Shown one piece after another: positions 9,449 to 16,549 of a stretch of DNA of 35,877 bases. Source of the stretch: Gammaproteobacteria bacterium (GTDB lineage Bacteria; Pseudomonadota; Gammaproteobacteria; Steroidobacterales; Steroidobacteraceae). Every line of letters begins with the position of its first letter. Position 1 is the first letter of the stretch. The DNA is taken from contig JANYHD010000033.1 in the NCBI GenBank assembly GCA_025359205.1, positions 1 through 35,877 of the forward strand, in the 5' to 3' direction. The translations under genes and the position numbers were made by a program. The notes beneath the pieces are model-generated. The model saw only the letters and a program-made list of their open reading frames with translations. It was not told the origin of the DNA and ran no database searches.

Positions 9449-10859
9449 GTGTGTCCGCCACGGCCAGCAGCTTGCCCGGGTTCATGATGCCGTGCGGGTC
9501 GAGCGAGCGCTTGACCTCGCGCATCATCGCCAGCGTTACCGGCGAGGCGTAGCGCTCCAGCTCCGCGACTTTCAGTCGGCCGATGCCGTGCTCGGCACTG
9601 AAGCTCCCGCCGTGCGCGGCAACCAGGTCGTGTATGGCGCGACGTATGAGCGGTTCTTCCCGCGCCAGAAATTCCGCCGGCGTCTCCTTCGGGAAGCTGA
9701 TGTTGAAATGCAGGTTGCCATCGCCGGCATGGCCGTAGGCCACCAGAGTGCCGCTGGGAACATGTTGGCGTACCCAGGCGGACGCAGCCGCGACGAAATC
9801 GCCCAGTGCGCCGATCGGCACCGAAATATCGTGCTTGAGGCTCGGCCCTGCGCGCCGCTGCGCCTCGGGCACGTTCTCTCGCAGGCGCCACAATTGCGCG
9901 CGCTGCCGTTCGCCGGCGCAGAGTGCGGCGTCCTGCACCAGCCCCACCGCGCTCGCGTCCGCGAGCGCCCCCTCAAGCATTGAGTTGAGCGCTTCGTCGG
10001 CGAAGGAGCTGAGCTCGCACAGCACGTACCAGTCGTGGTTTCCGGGCAGCGGATTGGCGACCCCCTCGATGTGCCGCAGCGCGAGTTCGACTGCGTTGCG
10101 CGGCAGCAGTTCGTAGGAATTGACGCGCTCGCCCACGGCGGCGCGCAGCCGCGCAAGCAGTGTCACGGCCGCGGCGACATCCGCCACCGCCACGAAGGCA
10201 GTGGCCCAGCAGCGCAGCTGCGGCCAGAGTCTCAGCGTGGCCGCTGTGATGATGCCGAGCGTGCCCTCCGAGCCCACCATCAGCCCGGTGAGATCGTAGC
10301 CCGTGTTGTCCTTGCGCAGCGCGCGCAGGTGACTGAACACGCGGCCGTCGGCAAGCACCGCTTCGACGCCGAGCGTCAGCGCGCGCGCCATGCCGAAGCG
10401 CAGCACGTTCAGGCCACCGGCATTGGTGGCGAGGTTGCCGCCGATCTGGCAGCTGCCAGCGGAGCCAAGCTCGAGCGGGAACAAGCGCTCGGCTGCTGAC
10501 GCCGCTTGTTGCACTTCGGCGAGCGTGCAGCCGGCCTCAACGGTCATGGAGAGATTTGCGGCGTCTACTGCGCGCACGCGCCGCAGGCGTTGCAGGCCGA
10601 TGACCAGCTGCGCGCCGGACTCGTCCGGGGTCGCGCCGCCGCAGTAGCTGGTGTTGCCGCCCTGTGGCACCACGCCGACGCGCTGCGCGTTGCACCAGGC
10701 GAGCAGCGTCGAAACCTCTGCGGTGCTGCGTGGCAGCGCCACGGCCAGCGCGCGTCCCTGGTACAGGCGGCGGTGATCGGTCAGGAAGGGCGCGCGGGCC
10801 GCCTCGTCCTCGAGCAGCACGCCGGCGGGAATTGCGGCGCGGAGCGAGCGGAGCGGCAA
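9423..10859 (-). CDS. FAD-linked oxidase/dehydrogenase (D-lactate/D-2-hydroxyglutarate dehydrogenase-like)
   Basis: A 478-residue flavoprotein of the GlcD/D-2-hydroxyacid dehydrogenase superfamily. The FAD PCMH domain (about 35-215) contains the PQGGNTSYCGG pyrophosphate loop, GSAGSCQIGGNLATNAGG and VGSEGTLGIIT. The C-terminal substrate domain has YGHAGDGNLHFNI, with the metal/substrate-binding His residues of this family, and FSAEHGIGRLK. It oxidises a D-2-hydroxy acid; D-2-hydroxyglutarate and D-lactate are the best guesses, and sequence alone does not decide. The start lies 3 bp after the cfa stop, so it is the last gene of the desaturase-cfa run. It converges on the J-domain gene with a 26-bp overlap. 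Confidence 0.85.
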   Translation of the reverse strand: MPLRSLRAAIPAGVLLEDEAARAPFLTDHRRLYQGRALAVALPRSTAEVSTLLAWCNAQRVGVVPQGGNTSYCGGATPDESGAQLVIGLQRLRRVRAVDAANLSMTVEAGCTLAEVQQAASAAERLFPLELGSAGSCQIGGNLATNAGGLNVLRFGMARALTLGVEAVLADGRVFSHLRALRKDNTGYDLTGLMVGSEGTLGIITAATLRLWPQLRCWATAFVAVADVAAAVTLLARLRAAVGERVNSYELLPRNAVELALRHIEGVANPLPGNHDWYVLCELSSFADEALNSMLEGALADASAVGLVQDAALCAGERQRAQLWRLRENVPEAQRRAGPSLKHDISVPIGALGDFVAAASAWVRQHVPSGTLVAYGHAGDGNLHFNISFPKETPAEFLAREEPLIRRAIHDLVAAHGGSFSAEHGIGRLKVAELERYASPVTLAMMREVKRSLDPHGIMNPGKLLAVADTLRETPAAS

Positions 10860-10862
10860 GCG

Positions 10863-12173
10863 TCAGCCCGCGGCGATGACGGCGCGCCGGCAGTCCGGCT
10901 TCGTCAGCAGCATCTGTACGTCGCCAAGCGCGCGCTCGGCGAAGGCGCCCTCGCAGCTGCAGAGGTAGAATTCCCACATGCGGATGAACTGTTCGCTGAA
11001 GCCAAGCTTGCGCACGGCGCCCAGGTGCTCGGTGAAATTGCGGCGCCACAGCGCCAGTGTGCGCGCGTAGTGCGGGCCGATGTCCTCCAGGTGGAAGATC
11101 TTCAGGTCGGTGACGCGGCGGAGCGAGTCGGCGATGGCGCTGACTGAAGGGATGAAGCTGCCGGGGAACACGTAGCGTTGGATGAAATTGATCGAGCGCA
11201 GCTGCGCGCGGTAGTCCTGGTCCTGGATTGTGATGGCCTGCAGCAGCATCGCGCCGCCCGCGCGCAGCAGCGCGGCGCATTTGGCCAGGTAGGTGTCGAG
11301 GTAGGGCGCGCCGACCGCCTCGATCATCTCGACCGAGACCAGCTTGTCGTACCGACCGCGCAGGGCGCGGTAATCCTCGAGCAGCAGCGTGACACGGTCA
11401 CCGAGGCCATGGCGCTCGATCTGCTCGCGCGCAAAGTCGTGCTGTTCGCGCGAGATGGTCGTCGTGGTCACGTGGCAGCCGTAGCGCTGCGCGGCGTGCA
11501 GGGCCAGGCCGCCCCAGCCGGTGCCGATCTCGAGCAGCTGGTCGCCCGGCCGCAGCGCGAGCTTGCGGCAGGCCGCGTCGAACTTGGCGCGCGAGGCCTC
11601 GGCCAGCGTCGTGGTCTCGTCGGCGAATATCCCGCAGGAATAGGCCATGGTCTCATCGAGCATCAGCCGGTAGAACTCGTTGCCGAGGTCGTAGTGCGCG
11701 CGAATGTTGCGCTCGCTCCCGTCCTCGTTATTGCGGTGCAGCCAGTGAAAGACGCGCAGCAGCGGGCGGCTGATGAAGGTCCAGCGCCGGTCCATTTGGT
11801 CCATCAGCGCGCGATTGACGTACATGATGCGCGTCAGCGCGGTCAGGTCGGCGCAGCGCCACAGTCCGTGGATGTAGGCCCCGCCCGCCCCCACGGTGCC
11901 GCCGAACACAGCGTCGGCGTAGAAGCGCGGGTGCAGCACCTCGACGGTGACCGACAGCGGGCAGCGCTCGGTGCGTGCACCAAAGCGCAGTTCCGTGTCT
12001 CCATCAAGGATACGAATCTCGCCATCGCGCAGGCGGCGCAGCTGCGCCTGCAGCAGGCGGCGGCCGAGCGTTGCCAGCGGGCCGGACTCGGCCGCTTCAG
12101 GCAGTTCGAGATCTGCGGGAACGATGCTCGGTTTCACGGCGCCAGTATCCCCCGAACCTGGCGCGGCCGACAA
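10863..12173 (-). CDS. cfa: Cyclopropane-fatty-acyl-phospholipid synthase family methyltransferase
   Basis: A 436-residue SAM-dependent methyltransferase. Such enzymes transfer the SAM methyl carbon to the double bond of an unsaturated phospholipid acyl chain, usually forming a cyclopropane ring. The family's N-terminal lipid-binding region is present (about 30-140), then HYDLGNEFYRLMLDETMAYSCGIF, the SAM motif LEIGTGWGGLALHAA, SVEMIEAVG and YVFPGSFIPS. The HYDLGN and YSCG segments are diagnostic for Cfa and its mycolic-acid-type relatives. It directly follows the desaturase gene that would make the substrate double bond. Methyl-branching or other lipid methylation by the same fold cannot be excluded. 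Confidence 0.9.
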   Translation of the reverse strand: MSAAPGSGDTGAVKPSIVPADLELPEAAESGPLATLGRRLLQAQLRRLRDGEIRILDGDTELRFGARTERCPLSVTVEVLHPRFYADAVFGGTVGAGGAYIHGLWRCADLTALTRIMYVNRALMDQMDRRWTFISRPLLRVFHWLHRNNEDGSERNIRAHYDLGNEFYRLMLDETMAYSCGIFADETTTLAEASRAKFDAACRKLALRPGDQLLEIGTGWGGLALHAAQRYGCHVTTTTISREQHDFAREQIERHGLGDRVTLLLEDYRALRGRYDKLVSVEMIEAVGAPYLDTYLAKCAALLRAGGAMLLQAITIQDQDYRAQLRSINFIQRYVFPGSFIPSVSAIADSLRRVTDLKIFHLEDIGPHYARTLALWRRNFTEHLGAVRKLGFSEQFIRMWEFYLCSCEGAFAERALGDVQMLLTKPDCRRAVIAAG

Positions 12174-12196
12174 ATGCGGCGAATCCCCGGGCGTGA

Positions 12197-12243
12197 TCAG
12201 GCCCTGGGCGGGGTGCGCTCAGGCCCTAGGCGGCCCCTAGGCG
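12197..12243. repeat. Short tandem-like direct repeat between desaturase and cfa
   Basis: TCAGGCCCTGGGCGG at 12197-12211 recurs as TCAGGCCCTAGGCGG at 12219-12233 with one change, and a partial third copy ending CCCTAGGCG runs to 12243 over the desaturase stop codon. It occupies most of the 63-bp spacer. It could reflect local duplication or form weak hairpins; no function is evident. Confidence 0.55.
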
Positions 12244-13229
12244 CGCTTTTGCAGCCGCCGGGCGGGGTTTTCACGCACCGCGACCGGGATGGGCTTGAGG
12301 TCCCAGATGATGCCGCACCAACTCAGCAGCTTGAGCATGTAGAAAGTGATGTCGTATTCCCACCAGTAAAAGCCCTGGCGCACCGTGTTGGGGTAGTAGT
12401 GATGGTTGTTGTGCCAGCCTTCGCCCAAAGTCAGGATCGCCAGCAGCCAGTTGTTGCGGCTGGTGTCCCCGGTCTTGTAGCGCTGCCGGCCGAAGACGTG
12501 CGACAGCGAGTTGATCGTGTACGTGGCATGCCAGCAGAACACGGTCGAGATCACGAAGCCCCACACCAGCATTTGCCAGCCGGTGGTGCCGAGGCCCGGC
12601 GCGACCTTGTGCAGGATCACGCCCAACAGGAACATGCCCACGCCGAGCAGCACCGGTACGATGATGTCGAAGCGGTCGAGCCAGCGCAGTTCAGGGAATT
12701 TCATCAGGTCGCGCACCAGCTGGAAATCCGGCGTGAAACCTTTGATCGTCAGGAACCAGCCGGTGTGCGAGCGCCAGAAGCCATGTTGCGAGGGCGAGTG
12801 CACGTCGGCCGCGCGGTCGGAGTTCGCGTGGTGATGGCGGTGGTGGGCCGCCCACCACACCGGCCCACGCTGCACGGCTGAGGCGCCGAGCAATCCGAAT
12901 ATGAACTGCCCAGCGCGCGAGGTCTTGAAGGTGCGGTGCGAGAAATAGCGGTGGTAGAAACCGGTGATCGCAAACATGCGCACCAGGTAGGCGCCCACGG
13001 CCACGGCCACCGCCACGGGGCTGACGCCCGTCCAGATGGCGGCGAAGCAGGCCAGGTGCATCAGCAGGAAGGGCACGCTGCGCGCCCAGTCGACGCGGTC
13101 GGGCATGTGCTCGCGGGCGTGCTCGCGGGCAGCGGCCAGATTCAGCTTGCTGGTGTCCCAGAACCCCGCCACGACATCCCGGATGCGCGCGGTCAGGCGG
13201 AAGGATTTGTGTTCGGCGGGAGCGGCCAT
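12237..13229 (-). CDS. Membrane acyl-CoA/acyl-lipid desaturase (stearoyl-CoA desaturase type)
   Basis: A 330-residue di-iron membrane desaturase that uses O2 to introduce a cis double bond, commonly at the delta-9 position. The three histidine boxes are visible: HRYFSH, HRHHH and HNNHH, which bind the two irons, together with four hydrophobic segments in the expected layout. I chose the ATG at 13229, which has GAGGA just upstream, over the TTG at 13232. The product would supply unsaturated chains to the Cfa enzyme encoded next. Electron donors for this family are usually ferredoxin or a reductase; none is encoded in the same run, though a ferredoxin--NADP reductase lies at 5571. Confidence 0.92.
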   Translation of the reverse strand: MAAPAEHKSFRLTARIRDVVAGFWDTSKLNLAAAREHAREHMPDRVDWARSVPFLLMHLACFAAIWTGVSPVAVAVAVGAYLVRMFAITGFYHRYFSHRTFKTSRAGQFIFGLLGASAVQRGPVWWAAHHRHHHANSDRAADVHSPSQHGFWRSHTGWFLTIKGFTPDFQLVRDLMKFPELRWLDRFDIIVPVLLGVGMFLLGVILHKVAPGLGTTGWQMLVWGFVISTVFCWHATYTINSLSHVFGRQRYKTGDTSRNNWLLAILTLGEGWHNNHHYYPNTVRQGFYWWEYDITFYMLKLLSWCGIIWDLKPIPVAVRENPARRLQKRA

Positions 13230-13280
13230 CAAGTTCCTCGCGGCCGCGTGCGCGACCTAAGTGTTGTCAAGTAGCACAGA

Positions 13281-13309
13281 ACTGTACCGAAGCGGGCCCC
13301 GGCTTGCAA
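13281..13309 (-). promoter_or_regulatory. Candidate sigma-70 promoter for the desaturase-cfa-oxidase genes
   Basis: Read on the minus strand, TTGCAA (13304-13309) and TACAGT (13281-13286) are 17 bases apart, each matching 4/6 consensus bases. An ACAG-NN-CTGT inverted repeat (13276-13285) overlaps the -10 element and could be an operator. The desaturase ATG lies about 50 bases downstream. Confidence 0.45.
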
Positions 13310-13346
13310 TCGTTCTCTGAAAAATCAATGACTTGGGAGAACCGCG

Positions 13347-14225
13347 TCACACCTGGGATTGGAGCGCCGCGATGCGATCCTCGAGCGGGGGATGGCTCAT
13401 GAACAGCCGCTGCAGACCGGTTCCGGGCCCACCGCCGATGCCGAAGGCCGCGAGCTGCTTGGGCAAGCTCGGCTCGTGCGCCAGCCGCAGGCGTTCGAGG
13501 GCCGCGATCATGTTGTTGCGGCCGGACAGGCGGGCGCCGCCTGCGTCCGCGCGAAACTCGCGCCGCCGCGAGAACCACATGACGATCATGCTGGCGAGGA
13601 TGCCGAGCACCAGTTGCATGAACATGACGGTGACGAAGTAGCCGATTCCGCCACGCCCCTCGCCGTCGCGCGAGATCGCGCGATCGACGATGCCGCCGAC
13701 TATCCGCGAGAGGAAGATCACGAAGGTGTTGACCACGCCCTGGATCAGCGTCAGCGTCACCATGTCGCCGTTGGCGACGTGGGTGATCTCGTGGCCGAGC
13801 ACCGCCTCCACTTCGTTGCGCTTCATGCTCTGCAACAGCCCGCTGCTCACAGCCACCAGCGCCGCGTCGCGACGCGCGCCCGTGGCAAAGGCGTTGGGCT
13901 GCGGCGATTCAAATACACCGACTTCGGGCATGCCTATACCGGCTTGCGTCGCAAGCTGGCGCACCGTACTGACCAGCCATTCCTCGTTCGCGTTCGAGGG
14001 GCGTTCGATGACCCGCACGCCCATCGCGCGCTTGGCCATCCACTTGGACATGGCCAGCGAGATCAACGCGCCGCCGAAACCGAACAGCGCGGCCATGGCG
14101 AGCAGGCCTTCGTAACTGCCGCCGTGCATCGCCACCCAGCGATCGAGCCCCGTCACGCGGGCGACAACCGACAGCACCATGACCACGGCGAGGTTGGTGA
14201 CCAGGAACAGGAATATCCGCTTCAT
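13347..14225 (-). CDS. htpX: Membrane zinc metalloprotease HtpX
   Basis: A 292-residue M48 peptidase of the inner membrane, matching the usual HtpX length of about 290. It degrades misfolded membrane proteins together with FtsH. The first two hydrophobic helices (about 4-24 and 38-58) precede the catalytic domain; the zinc motif HEITH is at residues 145-149, with Glu146 catalytic. Two more hydrophobic segments (about 157-178 and 194-214) follow, then the REFRAD segment supplying the third zinc ligand. The C-terminal [14 protein letters not shown] is characteristic. It is a single-gene unit with the desaturase downstream in the same direction after 117 bp. Confidence 0.96.
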   Translation of the reverse strand: MKRIFLFLVTNLAVVMVLSVVARVTGLDRWVAMHGGSYEGLLAMAALFGFGGALISLAMSKWMAKRAMGVRVIERPSNANEEWLVSTVRQLATQAGIGMPEVGVFESPQPNAFATGARRDAALVAVSSGLLQSMKRNEVEAVLGHEITHVANGDMVTLTLIQGVVNTFVIFLSRIVGGIVDRAISRDGEGRGGIGYFVTVMFMQLVLGILASMIVMWFSRRREFRADAGGARLSGRNNMIAALERLRLAHEPSLPKQLAAFGIGGGPGTGLQRLFMSHPPLEDRIAALQSQV

Positions 14226-14276
14226 GTGAATGACCTGCCTTGCGGGGAGTGATTTCCGGGCAATCGCTACCTTGAG

Positions 14277-14302
14277 ATGATACCGAAGCGCCGGAGTTCA
14301 AG
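14277..14302 (-). promoter_or_regulatory. Weak candidate promoter for htpX
   Basis: On the minus strand CTTGAA (14297-14302), which equals the heat-shock sigma-32 -35 core, is followed 14 bases later by TATCAT (14277-14282). The -10 part resembles sigma-70 rather than the C-rich sigma-32 element, so this is tentative; htpX is heat-shock or envelope-stress controlled in other bacteria. Confidence 0.25.
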
Positions 14303-14345
14303 TCCGCGCAATAACTGCCAGCATTTACAAGGGCTTGGCTATGCC

Positions 14346-15374
14346 CTAGCCGAGCGCGGCGCCGAGGAAATGGCCGACGGCCCAGGTGCAGGCTGCGGCC
14401 GCCGCACCGATCAGCAGCATGCGTGCGCCGCCGTGCAGCGAGTTGCGGCCATTAAAGAGGCTGAGCGCCATGCCCACGACGAACAGCGCGGCCATGGTGG
14501 TGCCCGCCGACCAGTAAAGCACCGTGGCGCTGGCCGCGTGCAGCAGATAGGGGAGCAGCGGCAGGAGCGCGCCGGAGCCAAAGGCGCAGAAGGAGAACAC
14601 GGCCGCGGCCCAGGGCGAGGCCAGCTCGTCCGGGTTGAGCCCCAGCTCCTCGCGCGCGAGCGTATTGAGCGCGTGCTCCGGACTGGACATCAAGCGCGCG
14701 GCGATCGAGCGAGCCTGTTCGAGTTCCACGCCGCGCGCCTGGTAGATCAGCGCCAGCTCTTCGGCTTCCTCGGCCGGGTATTCCGCCAGTTCATCACGCT
14801 CGAGGCCGATCTGGTACTCGTACATCTCGCGCTGCGAGCGTACCGACACGTATTCGCCCGAGGCCATCGACAGCGAGCCTGCGAGCAGCCCCGCCAACCC
14901 GCTGGTGAGGATCACCTGGCTGCTGGCGCCGGCGCCGGCCACACCGAGAATCAGGCTGAGGTTGGAGACCAGGCCATCGTTCACGCCGAACACGGCCGCG
15001 CGCAGGTTGTTGCCGCCGGTGACGCTGCGGTGGCGCTGTCCGACATCCTGCACGGTCACGGGCATCAGGTGGCCATCGATGGCACCCGCACCGCTGTACA
15101 CCGACAGCCCGCGCAGCTTCATCGCGGCGAGCACCGGCTTCAGCGCCCGCGGCCCCAGCCGCCGCACCAGTATGGCCACCAGCCGCGCGCGCGCGCGCGG
15201 GCGAAATTCCCCGGGGTTGGCGAGCCTGGCCCAGTGCGTCGCCTGCTCCTCGGCCGCCTGCGACAACGCGCGGAACAATTGCTGGTGGCGCGGATCGCTT
15301 TCGGCGTTCGCCACTACGCGGTAGAGCCAGGCGGATTCGCGTTCGTGATACCAGCTGTCGTGCGGGTTGCTCAT
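14346..15374 (-). CDS. VIT1/CCC1 family iron/manganese transporter with N-terminal ferritin-like region
   Basis: A 342-residue protein. The N-terminal cytosolic part (about 1-120) contains Glu- and His-rich helices such as ESAWLYRVVANAE and AAEEQATHW, typical of the ferritin-like/rubrerythrin region attached to some VIT1 transporters. The transporter part (about 142-342) begins with the family signature AAVFGVNDGLVSNLSLILGVAG and SMASGEYVSVRSQRE, then has three further hydrophobic helices. This architecture resembles membrane-bound ferritin MbfA, an iron exporter in alphaproteobacteria, so export or sequestration of Fe(II) or Mn(II) is likely. I chose the ATG at 15374 (MSNPHDSW, GGAA five bases upstream); an extension to 15443 would add 23 residues of poor coding character. 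Confidence 0.85.
   Translation of the reverse strand: MSNPHDSWYHERESAWLYRVVANAESDPRHQQLFRALSQAAEEQATHWARLANPGEFRPRARARLVAILVRRLGPRALKPVLAAMKLRGLSVYSGAGAIDGHLMPVTVQDVGQRHRSVTGGNNLRAAVFGVNDGLVSNLSLILGVAGAGASSQVILTSGLAGLLAGSLSMASGEYVSVRSQREMYEYQIGLERDELAEYPAEEAEELALIYQARGVELEQARSIAARLMSSPEHALNTLAREELGLNPDELASPWAAAVFSFCAFGSGALLPLLPYLLHAASATVLYWSAGTTMAALFVVGMALSLFNGRNSLHGGARMLLIGAAAAACTWAVGHFLGAALG
15184..15199. repeat. (CG)8 dinucleotide run inside the VIT1-family gene
   Basis: Sixteen alternating C and G bases, a stretch able to adopt Z-DNA and prone to slippage. On the minus strand it encodes an Arg-Ala repeat just before the transporter domain. Confidence 0.85.
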
Positions 15375-15476
15375 TAAATTCCGGGCAATGGCGATGACAG
15401 GCCCTAGGCTAGCAAACAACGCCAGGCAGCGCTTGCCGGCCAAGCGCGGATGGCCGCGTGCAGCCTCGCGCGGACG

Positions 15477-15887
15477 CTAGCGGGCCCGCAATAGCGGTGC
15501 GAGATGCACCATCAGTCCGGTGCTGAGTATGCGGCTGTCGATCACGGCGTGCGCCCCGGAGCGCATGACCAGGACCGCTTCGCTGACGGCCGGGTTATCG
15601 ACCACCACGAACACCGCCAGTCCGGGCGCAACCTCGTGCAGTGCGCTGATCACTGCGCTGGCATGCATGTCGGGCATCTGCAGCGGCACGACGGCGCAAC
15701 TCAGCGGATCACTGCGCGCCTCAACAATAGCCGCGTGGCCATCGGCGCATTCGCGTATTGGCGCATGCAGGGCGGCCAGCACGCGACGGATCTCCTCGCT
15801 GTCGCGTTGCTGCACGCACAGCACCGCCGGCACGACGCCGGGGCCTTCCGCGCCAGCAGGAACCCCACCGTTGATCAGGATTGGCAC
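15477..15887 (-). CDS. Stand-alone degenerate receiver (pseudo-receiver) domain protein
   Basis: A 136-residue protein whose pattern follows a CheY-like receiver, but every phosphorylation residue appears replaced. The acidic pair after beta-1 is Gln26-Gln27, the phospho-acceptor Asp in the usual LDxxMPxM site is Pro68 (VVPLQMPDM), and the conserved Lys near the end of beta-5 is replaced in VIDSRIL. The fold signature VSEAVLVMRSGAHAVID (about 101-116) lines up well with AVEAMQQGAFDFLQKP of the neighbouring FixJ-like protein. There is no output domain. The start is GTG at 15887, 35 bp after the FixJ-like stop, so it is the last gene of that operon. It may act as a phosphorylation-independent partner of the kinase or regulator; this is inference. 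Confidence 0.72.
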   Translation of the reverse strand: MPILINGGVPAGAEGPGVVPAVLCVQQRDSEEIRRVLAALHAPIRECADGHAAIVEARSDPLSCAVVPLQMPDMHASAVISALHEVAPGLAVFVVVDNPAVSEAVLVMRSGAHAVIDSRILSTGLMVHLAPLLRAR

Positions 15888-15922
15888 CGGGCGAGTCTGG
15901 CCCGGGCTGGCTGCGCCCGAAA

Positions 15923-16549
15923 TCAGGGATTGTGCGTAGGATCCTCGGAATCAAGCACCATGCGCACCAGTTCGGCCAGCGAGCTGGCGTTCATTTTCTC
16001 CATAACGTGGGCACGGTGGATCTCGACGGTGCGCTGGCTCACGCCCAGTTCGGCCCCCACGACCTTGTTGGCCTTGCCGCGCGTGACCAGCTGCAGCACT
16101 TCGGTTTCACGCGGCGTCAGTGTGGCCAGGCGCGCCTGGATCTCGGCGCGCGCCGCCAGCCGCGAGCGCGATTCGGTGTCGCGCGCCAGCGCACGTTGCA
16201 CGCGGTCGAGCAGGTCCTGGTCGCGGAAGGGTTTCTGCAGGAAGTCGAAGGCACCCTGTTGCATGGCCTCCACCGCCATCGGCACGTCGCCGTGACCGGA
16301 GATGAAGACCACGGGAATCGTCGCGCCGCGGCGGTTGAGTTCCTGCTGCAGTTCAAGCCCGCTCATGCCCGGCATGCGCACATCCAGCAGCAGGCAGCCC
16401 GGGTGGCGTGGATCGTAGCCGGCCAGGAAATTCTGTGCCGAAGGGTAGACCTGCGCCTGCAGGCCCACCGAGCGGATCAGAAAGCGCACCGAGCTGCGCA
16501 CCGCTTCGTCGTCATCGACGATGAACACACACGCCGCGGGGGTCTTCAT
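15923..16549 (-). CDS. FixJ-like response regulator (receiver plus LuxR-type HTH)
   Basis: A 208-residue NarL/FixJ-family transcription factor. The receiver (1-120) has the acidic cluster Asp12-Asp14, phospho-acceptor Asp56 in LLLDVRMPGMSGL, the Thr/Ser position as ISGHGDVPMA, and Lys in FLQKPF. The LuxR-type HTH (about 140-205) starts with LTPRETEVLQLVTRGKANKVVGAELGVS and contains RTVEIHRAHVMEKM, the FixJ-type recognition region. The start overlaps the kinase stop by 4 bp (ATGA), so the pair is translationally coupled. Likely targets include the neighbouring cbb3 oxidase genes, but no binding site was identified. Both domains look fully functional. Confidence 0.92.
   Translation of the reverse strand: MKTPAACVFIVDDDEAVRSSVRFLIRSVGLQAQVYPSAQNFLAGYDPRHPGCLLLDVRMPGMSGLELQQELNRRGATIPVVFISGHGDVPMAVEAMQQGAFDFLQKPFRDQDLLDRVQRALARDTESRSRLAARAEIQARLATLTPRETEVLQLVTRGKANKVVGAELGVSQRTVEIHRAHVMEKMNASSLAELVRMVLDSEDPTHNP

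Noticed and set aside
11178-12881. Long open frame on the + strand opposite cfa and the desaturase (567 codons)
   Set aside because: It runs antisense to two genes with clear catalytic motifs; its translation is Arg/Gln/Ala-rich with no family pattern. Such frames are common in high-GC DNA. The same applies to 946-1965 (-), 14277-15377 (+), 16585-18192 (+) and 19083-20564 (+).
15399-15411. CAGGCCCTAGG shared with the 12219-12233 repeat
   Set aside because: An 11-base match in 36 kb of GC-rich DNA is expected by chance; no larger repeat unit is shared.
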